Shown here one piece after another: positions 58,392 through 64,000 of a stretch of DNA of 64,000 nt; positions within the stretch are counted from its first letter, which is position 1, and each line of letters begins with the position of its first letter. The notes below the pieces were generated by a model. It was given only the letters and a program-made list of their open reading frames with translations. It did no database searches and had not been told where the DNA came from. The translations under genes were made by a program, and so were the position numbers. Source of the stretch: Mediterraneibacter faecis JCM 15917 (lineage in GTDB: Bacteria > Bacillota > Clostridia > Lachnospirales > Lachnospiraceae); assembly GCA_001312505.1 (NCBI GenBank), contig BBDW01000011.1, positions 53,127 through 117,126 on the forward strand. The letters run 5' to 3'.

Positions 58392-59006
58392 ATGCCGACG
58401 GAAGTATTATCCTACTATCTAAAAAATAAAGACCGGAAGGTAAGGCTTGGGTTTCAGGTTATATTACAGTGTGCGCCTTTTCTGAAAGGGCTTAAAGTAT
58501 CAGGCCTGATTTCAATGGAAAATGAATCATATTCTGAATTGGAAGAAATGTTTTCCGGGATGGAGATCAATTTTTATAAATTATCCTGCTCAGAGGGGGG
58601 GAAATGCCTTGTCCTTTTCTATCGCCCCAAAGAGCTGGAAGAATATATGAACCAGCCAAAACTCCGCGAACTGATCGGACAATACGGATATAAGGAAAGC
58701 AATATCGAGGAAATGCTGGCACATCTGTCAGAACGTATCTGCGAGTGTACTGCACAAGGAATTGGATTCCCACATGAGATTGGAGCTTTTCTCGGATATC
58801 CGACGGCAGATGTGCAGAGCTTTATTGAAAAAGATGGCAAAGATTTTATTATGACAGGATACTGGAAAGTATATAGTAATCCTGAAAAAGCGAGAATGAT
58901 TTTTCATGAATATGACCGAGCAAAAGATTGCGCGGTAAATGAGTATCTGGATGGGAAAAACATCCGTGAAATCGCATTGAATCAAAGAAAGTGGAGGAAT
59001 TTATAA
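58392..59006 (+). CDS. DUF3793-like protein
   Basis: 204 aa starting at ATG 58392 behind AAGGAGAACG. VILQCAPFLKGLKVSGLISM near the N-terminus, CLVLFYRPKELEEYM, ERICECTAQGIGFPHEIGAF, LGYPTADVQSFIEKDGK and GYWKVYSNPEKARMIFHEYD match the DUF3793 pattern. A G7 run 58595-58601 may add one Gly. Two bases separate it from flavodoxin, and the shared Fur-like promoter ties both to iron limitation. The function is not known; a haem or iron role has been suspected only from context. Confidence 0.8.
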   Translation: MPTEVLSYYLKNKDRKVRLGFQVILQCAPFLKGLKVSGLISMENESYSELEEMFSGMEINFYKLSCSEGGKCLVLFYRPKELEEYMNQPKLRELIGQYGYKESNIEEMLAHLSERICECTAQGIGFPHEIGAFLGYPTADVQSFIEKDGKDFIMTGYWKVYSNPEKARMIFHEYDRAKDCAVNEYLDGKNIREIALNQRKWRNL

Positions 59007-59007
59007 A

Positions 59008-59436
59008 ATGAGTATATCAGTTGTATATTGGAGTGGAACCGGTAATACACAGGCAATGGCAGAGGCGGTTGTCGAAGGAATCAAAGCGGCAGGTCAGGAA
59101 GCAGAACTTCTGGAAGTAGGAAATGCAGATGCAAAAACAGTGGCGGCGGTAGATGCGTTAGCGCTTGGATGCCCGGCGATGGGGGCCGAGGTGCTCGAAG
59201 AATCTGAGATGGAGCCATTTGTAGAAGAATTGGAATCTCTTGTTTCAGGAAAGAAGATTCTTTTGTTTGGTTCTTATGGATGGGGAGACGGAGAATGGAT
59301 GAGAGATTGGGCAGATCGCATGAAAAATGCCGGAGCTCAGTTGATCCGTGAAGAAGGAATCATTGCAAATGATGCCCCCCCAGAAGATGATGTGCTGGAA
59401 GAGCTGAAGGCAGCAGGAAAAGAGTTGGCAGAGTAA
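59008..59436 (+). CDS. Short-chain flavodoxin
   Basis: 142-aa FMN electron carrier that can replace ferredoxin when iron is short. VVYWSGTGNTQAMAEAVVEG supplies the FMN phosphate loop at residues 6-17; LGCPAMGAEVLEE and LFGSYGWGDGEWMRDW are the two flavin loops. The G5 at ATGGGGGCC is needed for the frame and is not expanded. C7 at 59375-59381 probably adds one Pro. It is the second gene of the Fur-like regulated unit. Confidence 0.94.
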   Translation: MSISVVYWSGTGNTQAMAEAVVEGIKAAGQEAELLEVGNADAKTVAAVDALALGCPAMGAEVLEESEMEPFVEELESLVSGKKILLFGSYGWGDGEWMRDWADRMKNAGAQLIREEGIIANDAPPEDDVLEELKAAGKELAE

Positions 59437-59560
59437 ACAATAGTATCTTATTAATGAATATTAGTAATCTTAATTGAAAAAACTGCCGGAAATATATTGC
59501 ATTTCTTATAACATAGTGCTATTCTTACTTCTATCGTGTTAAAGCACGAAAGAGAAAAAT

Positions 59561-59595
59561 TTGTTGTCATTTACATCTGACGTAAATGACAACAA
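59561..59595 (+). promoter_or_regulatory. Perfect hairpin upstream of the glycine aptamer
   Basis: 14-bp arms TTGTTGTCATTTAC/GTAAATGACAACAA with a 7-base loop, ending five bases before the aptamer. It occupies the place where tandem glycine riboswitches have their first aptamer. Confidence 0.6.
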
Positions 59596-59599
59596 TACT

Positions 59600-59683
59600 C
59601 AGGAGAGTCTCTTTAAAAAGAGCGCCGAAGGTGTAAGCGGTCATGGATGCAGTTACATGCCGCGAGTCTCTCAGGCAAAAGGA
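59600..59683 (+). promoter_or_regulatory. Glycine riboswitch (single aptamer)
   Basis: The conserved glycine aptamer pieces are in order: AGGAGAGTCTC (P1), GCGCCGAAGGTG, and the 3' side CTCTCAGGCAAAAGGA. Only one aptamer is present. The ribosome site GGAGG and ATG 59699 follow within 16 bases and I see no terminator between, so control of translation is likely. The gene controlled is an amino-acid symporter. Confidence 0.92.
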
Positions 59684-59698
59684 TGGAGGAATAAAGAA

Positions 59699-61112
59699 AT
59701 GTTTGCACAAATCGACAAAATTATCACTGCAATCGACAATGCTGTGTGGGGGGCTTCCGTTAATCTGCCTCATCATGGCAACAGGTATCTTTCTAACAGC
59801 CAGACTTGGTCTTGTACAGATCAGGCATCTTGGCAAAGCTTTCAAATTCATGTTTAAAGATGAAGAAGACGGTAGCGGAGAAGTGACCAGCTTTGGAGCA
59901 CTTTGTACAGCTCTGTCAGCAACAATCGGAACCGGTAATATCACAGGTGTTGCAACAGCAATCGCACTTGGTGGTCCGGGAGCGTTGTTCTGGATGGTTA
60001 TTGCGGCATTCTTTGGAATGGCGACAAAATACGCAGAAGGTCTTCTGGCAATCAAATATCGTACAATTGATAAAGATGGGCATGTACTTGGTGGACCATT
60101 CTATTATATTGAAAACGGAATGGGTAAGAAGTGGACATGGCTTGCGAAGATTTTCGCATTCTTCGGAGCCGGAGTTGGTCTCTTTGGAATCGGTACATTT
60201 ACACAGGTGAATAGTATCGCATCTGCGGTTAAGAACTTCTTTGATCCGGATATGGCACATACAGTTTCACTGTTTGGTGGAAATTATTCATGGGCGACTG
60301 TAGTTGCAGGATTATTCCTGACAGTGTGTGTAGGTCTTGTTGTTCTTGGAGGAATCCAGAGAATTGCAAAAGTATCTGAGATTATCGTACCATTTATGGC
60401 GGTTCTTTATGTAGGACTTGCAGTAATCATCATTATTACAAATATCACAGCTGTTCCGGCAGCACTGGCTTCTATCGTGAAATCTGCATTTACAGGAAGT
60501 GCGCTTGCGGGAGGAGCTGTTGGATCCATGTTTGTAGCAATGCAGAAAGGTGTTGCAAGAGGAATCTTCTCGAACGAGTCCGGACTTGGTAGTGCACCGA
60601 TCGCAGCAGCTGCTGCAAGAACAAAAGATCCGGTTCGTCAGGGCCTTGTATCTATGACAGGAACATTTATTGATACAATTGTAATCTGTACAATGACAGG
60701 ACTTTCTATCGTGATCGCCGGTTCCTGGCTGAACCCGGAACTTGAAGGTGTGGCAATCACAATGGATGCTTTCCAGAAAGGACTTCCATTCCCACCGTTT
60801 GTAGCGACGTTCTCCCTGATGCTGTGTCTTGTATTCTTTGCATTCACAACAATTCTCGGATGGAACTATTACGGCGAGAGATGTGTGGAATACCTGTTTA
60901 ACAGAAATAAGGCTGTTGTAATGGGATATCGTATCCTGTATATCCTTGCAGTATTCATTGGACCATATATGACAGTAAAAGCAGTATGGAATATCGCGGA
61001 TATCTTCAATGCACTGATGGCATTCCCGAACTTGATTGCACTTCTTGCATTGAACGGAGTGATCGTCAAAGAGACAAGAGATTTCCATGCAAAACATAAC
61101 GGATCTTATTAG
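59699..61112 (+). CDS. Na+:alanine/glycine symporter (AGCS family), 5' frame break
   Basis: Eleven-helix sodium symporter. ATG 59699 starts MFAQIDKIITAIDNAVWG. At the G6 run 59748-59753 (expected five) the frame shifts to LPLICLIMATGIFLTARLGL, then SFGALCTALSATIGTGNITG, ALGGPGALFWMVIAAFFGMA and GIFSNESGLGSAPIAAAAAR follow, all AGCS signatures. A glycine riboswitch directly upstream indicates glycine as a main substrate. About 470 aa. Confidence 0.93.
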
Positions 61113-61181
61113 AAAAAGAATTGACCGAATTGTCTGTGAATTCGAAAAATAAATAGAATTATTACCTGAAATAAAACGAAA

Positions 61182-61229
61182 GAAAAGGCAGCCAAAGCCC
61201 TTGAATAAGGACTGTTTGGCTGCCTTTTC
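61182..61229 (+). terminator. Terminator after the symporter
   Basis: Arms GAAAAGGCAGCCAAA/TTTGGCTGCCTTTTC around an 18-base loop, near-perfect and rich in closing A-T pairs, so possibly bidirectional. Confidence 0.8.
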
Positions 61230-61353
61230 CACAGGTGTGAAAGGAGAATGAGTAGACAGATAATTCATAGGCAGTTTTGATTTTGTATAACAGATAGAGA
61301 AAAGATTATCAGTTAAATGAAAAACTCAAAAAATGTAGCAGATGTTCTGAAAA

Positions 61354-61406
61354 TACATGATACTGTGTTTTAGGGATTGCATTATACTATATTTTGTATT
61401 AGAATA
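61354..61406 (+). promoter_or_regulatory. nrdD promoter with two NrdR-type boxes
   Basis: Promoter TTGCAT (61378-61383)-17-TAGAAT (61401-61406). A 16-base NrdR-like box, ATACTATATTTTGTAT (61385-61400), fills the spacer; another, ATACATGATACTGTGT (61354-61369), lies exactly 31 bases upstream. Pairs of such boxes about three helical turns apart are the known target layout of NrdR. A further GCACGATA/TATCGTGC hairpin lies in the leader near 61418-61453. Confidence 0.75.
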
Positions 61407-61482
61407 AGTATCAGACAGCACGATAGAAACGAATAAAACACAAGATATCGTGCGAGAATAAGAAAAGTGAGGAGACTGATCA

Positions 61483-63644
61483 ATGAAAATTATCAAGCGA
61501 AATGGGTCGGAAGAGATATTTGATATACAGAAAATCGTGGTTGCTGTGACGAAAGCGGATAAGGATAATGGGGGGAGCGTACGCTGACAGACAGCCAGAT
61601 TGAAGATATCGCAGAATATGTGGAATTTAAGTGTAACAAGTTGAATCGTGCAGTATCCGTAGAAGAGATCCAGGATATGGTAGAGAATCAGATTATGGCT
61701 ACCGGAGCTTTTGAACTTGCACGTAAGTATGTAAGATATCGTTATAAGAGATCCCTCGTACGTAAGGCGAATACAACAGACAATCGTATTCTGTCACTGA
61801 TTGAGTACAACAACGAGGATGTAAAGCAGGAGAACTCGAACAAGAACCCGGCAGTCAATAGCGTACAGAGAGATTATATGGCAGGAGAGGTCAGCCGTGA
61901 CCTGACAACAAGAATGCTTCTCCCACATGATATTGTGGAGGCAGACAGAGAAGGAATCATTCACTTCCATGATTCTGACTATTATGCACAGCATATGCAC
62001 AATTGTGATCTTGTAAATCTTGAGGACATGCTTCAGAACGGAACTGTGATCAGCGGTACAATGATTGAAAAACCACACAGCTTCTCTACAGCATGTAATA
62101 TCGCAACGCAGATCATTGCTCAGGTTGCAAGTAACCAGTATGGTGGACAGAGTATCTCACTTACTCATCTAGCACCGTTTGTAGATGTTTCCAGAGAGAA
62201 GATCCGTAAGGAAGTGATCACTGAGCAGGAGCTGGTCGGAATGGAATATCCGGAAGATGTGCTCAATGAGATCGTAGAGAGAAGACTGAAGAAAGAGATC
62301 ACAAAGGGTGTCCAGACAATCGAATATCAGGTGATCACACTGATGACAACTAACGGACAGGCACCGTTCCTTACAGTTTTCATGTATCTGAATGAAGCAA
62401 AGAACGAGAGAGAGAAGAAAGACCTGGCGATGATTATCGAAGAGACACTTCGTCAGCGTTATCAGGGAGTTAAGAATGAAGCCGGAGTATGGGTGACACC
62501 GGCATTCCCGAAACTGATTTATGTTCTGGAAGAAGATAATATCGAAGAAGGAAGCGAATATTATTATCTGACAGAACTTGCTGCAAAGTGTACTGCAAAG
62601 CGTCTTGTTCCGGATTATATTTCCGAGAAAAAGATGAAAGAGCTTAAAGAAGGAAATTGTTTCCCGGTTATGGGATGCAGAAGCTGCTTAAGCCCATGGA
62701 AAGACGAGAACGGAAACTACAAGTTCTACGGACGTTTCAATCAGGGAGTTGTTACGATCAACCTTGTTGATGTTGCACTTTCTTCCGGTGGAGATATGGA
62801 TAAGTTCTGGAAGATCTTTGATGACAGACTGGAACTTTGCTATCGCGCATTGATGTGCAGACACAACCGTCTGAAAGGAACACTGTCTGACGCAGCACCG
62901 ATTCTGTGGCAGTTCGGAGCACTTGCCCGCCTGAAGAAGGGAGAACCGATTGATAAACTTCTCTATGGAGGATATTCAACGATTTCTCTTGGATATGCAG
63001 GACTTTACGAGTGTGTGAAATATATGACAGGAAAATCCCATACAGATCCGGATGCTACACCATTTGCACTGGATGTTATGAAGCACATGAACGATGCATG
63101 TAACCAGTGGAAAGAGGAGACGAACGTTGCTTTCAGTATCTATGGTTCACCGATTGAAAGTACAACCTATAAGTTCGCAAAATGTCTGCAGAAGAGATTT
63201 GGCATTGTTCCTGGAATTACAGATAAGAGTTATATTACAAACAGCTATCATGTATTTGTCGGAGAAGAGATTGATGCTTTCTCAAAACTGAAGTTTGAAT
63301 CTCAGTTCCAGGCACTTTCTTCCGGTGGAGCCATCAGCTATGTAGAAGTTCCGGACATGAAAGACAACATTGCAGCCGTACTTCAGGTCATCCGTTTCAT
63401 TTATGACAACATTATGTATGCGGAGCTGAATACAAAGAGTGATTACTGTCAGGAATGTGGATATGACGGAGAGATCCAGATTATAACAGATGAGGAAGGA
63501 AAGCTCGTATGGGAGTGTCCACATTGCGGAAACCGCAACCAGGATACACTGAATGTTGCAAGACGTACCTGCGGATATATCGGAACACAGTTTTGGAATC
63601 AGGGAAGAACGCAGGAGATCAAGGAGAGAGTTCTGCATCTGTAG
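61483..63644 (+). CDS. nrdD: Anaerobic (class III) ribonucleoside-triphosphate reductase, 5' frame break
   Basis: Glycyl-radical enzyme making deoxynucleotides without oxygen. ATG 61483 (GAGGAG upstream) starts the ATP-cone domain, MKIIKRNGSEEIFDIQKIVV. The G6 run 61570-61575 is two over the four needed for DKDNGERTLTDSQIED, breaking the frame. IIHFHDSDYYAQHMHNCDLV, MTTNGQAPFLTVFMYLNEA, the Zn site YCQECGYDG...ECPHCGNRN and the radical motif RRTCGYIGTQFW are present. About 719 aa. The activase nrdG is not within the remaining 350 bases on this strand. Confidence 0.95.
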
Positions 63645-63690
63645 AATCACAATTGTATTTGTAACAGGAATTGTTTTCAAAAGTAAAAAT

Positions 63691-63722
63691 GGAGCTTGAC
63701 GACTAATCGTCAGGCTCTTTTT
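63691..63722 (+). terminator. Terminator after nrdD
   Basis: Arms GGAGCTTGACGA/TCGTCAGGCTC with one mismatch and a T6 tail: a strong intrinsic terminator. Bases 63723-63885 hold nothing I can assign. Confidence 0.85.
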
Positions 63723-63885
63723 ACATGTTGCTAGAGAGTATGAAATAAATGTCCTTAACAAAAGCAAAGTGTGGTTTAATGTATTTTGTTTTTCTACGTT
63801 CAAAAATCTTGTGTCTGTTTGTTTATAACATGATGATACGGATGTAAAGTTTCAGCAAGTAGTGCCATCCCTAGAGTGGACTTTT

Positions 63886-64000
63886 TTAAAGCCCAAACTC
63901 TTTTAATAATTTCTTCTGATATTCCCTGTCAGCAGCTGCCTTGAGAATCTCATCAGTTCTGTTTAGTTCGGACAATTTCAAAATCAGCTGATTAATCCTG
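63886..64000 (-). CDS. C-terminal end of an unassigned protein, runs off the window
   Basis: The minus strand from the window edge reads INQLILKLSELNRTDEILKA, then a helix ending KKLLKEFGL and a stop at 63886. It is an all-helical charged end of at least 37 residues. I do not recognise the family from this piece, and its start lies beyond base 64000. Confidence 0.5.
   Translation of the reverse strand, partial: RINQLILKLSELNRTDEILKAAADREYQKKLLKEFGL

Noticed and set aside
1..64000. G7 runs as phase-variation switches (contingency loci)
   Set aside because: Real contingency loci cluster in surface or restriction genes. Here the runs are scattered through housekeeping and pathway genes, usually three bases too long and in frame, and even in a ribosome site. 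An error or a general run-length process fits better.
1..64000. tRNA, rRNA, CRISPR arrays, replication origin
   Set aside because: I looked for clover-leaf ends, rRNA core sequences, regular repeat-spacer patterns and DnaA-box clusters on both strands and saw none.

Overview
The window looks like a chromosomal segment of a low-GC, anaerobic gut Firmicute of the Lachnospiraceae type (Mediterraneibacter/Dorea/[Ruminococcus] torques-like). The evidence is the AT-rich sequence with strong AGGAGG-type ribosome sites, an anaerobic (cbi) cobalamin pathway, an oxygen-sensitive class III ribonucleotide reductase, ATP-dependent PEP carboxykinase, and many Lachnospiraceae-style hypothetical proteins. 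The genus is inference. I saw no rRNA, tRNA, CRISPR array or complete insertion sequence.

Layout. 1-1.2 kb: ammonium channel amtB (minus) with a terminator-like hairpin in its leader. 1.4-9.7 kb: His-rich CsoR-like metal sensor followed by cobK, cobO, cbiD, cbiL, cbiF, cbiH, cbiET, cbiA. 9.7-12.8 kb (minus): ribbon-helix-helix protein, SPFH protein, pckA. 13.1-20 kb: second corrinoid run cobT, cobS, cobC, cbiB, a GNAT acetyltransferase, cobD, cbiP. 20-23.6 kb: MATE exporter, HAD hydrolase, Asp-box membrane protein. 23.6-25.9 kb: gene remnants, then a guanine deaminase under a guanine-class riboswitch. 26-32 kb: an accessory stretch of tiny ORFs, decayed exonuclease pieces, HD hydrolase and repeated calcineurin-like phosphoesterases. 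32-34.6 kb (minus): PucR regulator and cytosine-deaminase-like amidohydrolase. 35-37.7 kb: ECF sigma factor and beta-propeller membrane protein. 37.9-40.2 kb: EamA transporter, DUF3877-like protein, MBL hydrolase. 40.3-46.1 kb: cobU (two fused domains), cbiC and a folate operon folC-folE-HD-folP-folBK. 46.2-50.2 kb: purine permease; tyrA and aroA (minus). 50.5-57.6 kb: EF-G-like GTPase, trkA-trkH, membrane protein. 57.7-61.1 kb: P-loop protein (minus), DUF3793-like protein and flavodoxin behind Fur-like boxes, then a glycine riboswitch and Na+:amino-acid symporter. 61.4-63.6 kb: nrdD behind two NrdR-type boxes.

How the genes work together. The two corrinoid runs and the cobU-cbiC pair cover nearly all steps from cobalt-factor II to adenosylcobalamin; cbiG and a cobaltochelatase are not seen. 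The folate operon goes from GTP to folylpolyglutamate with an HD protein in the position of the missing phosphatase. Guanine deaminase, glycine transport, flavodoxin and nrdD each carry a readable control element.

Quality warning. About fifty runs of 6-8 G (or C) occur, far too many for this composition. In protein motifs that are normally invariant the run is almost always three bases too long (G4 read as G7, G5 as G8), adding one Gly or Pro in frame; where the excess is one or two bases the gene is frameshifted. Several single-base losses in A, T and C runs also break genes. I read most split genes as intact genes with consensus errors and give each its full span. The remnants at 23.6-24.2 and 27-30 kb look truly decayed.
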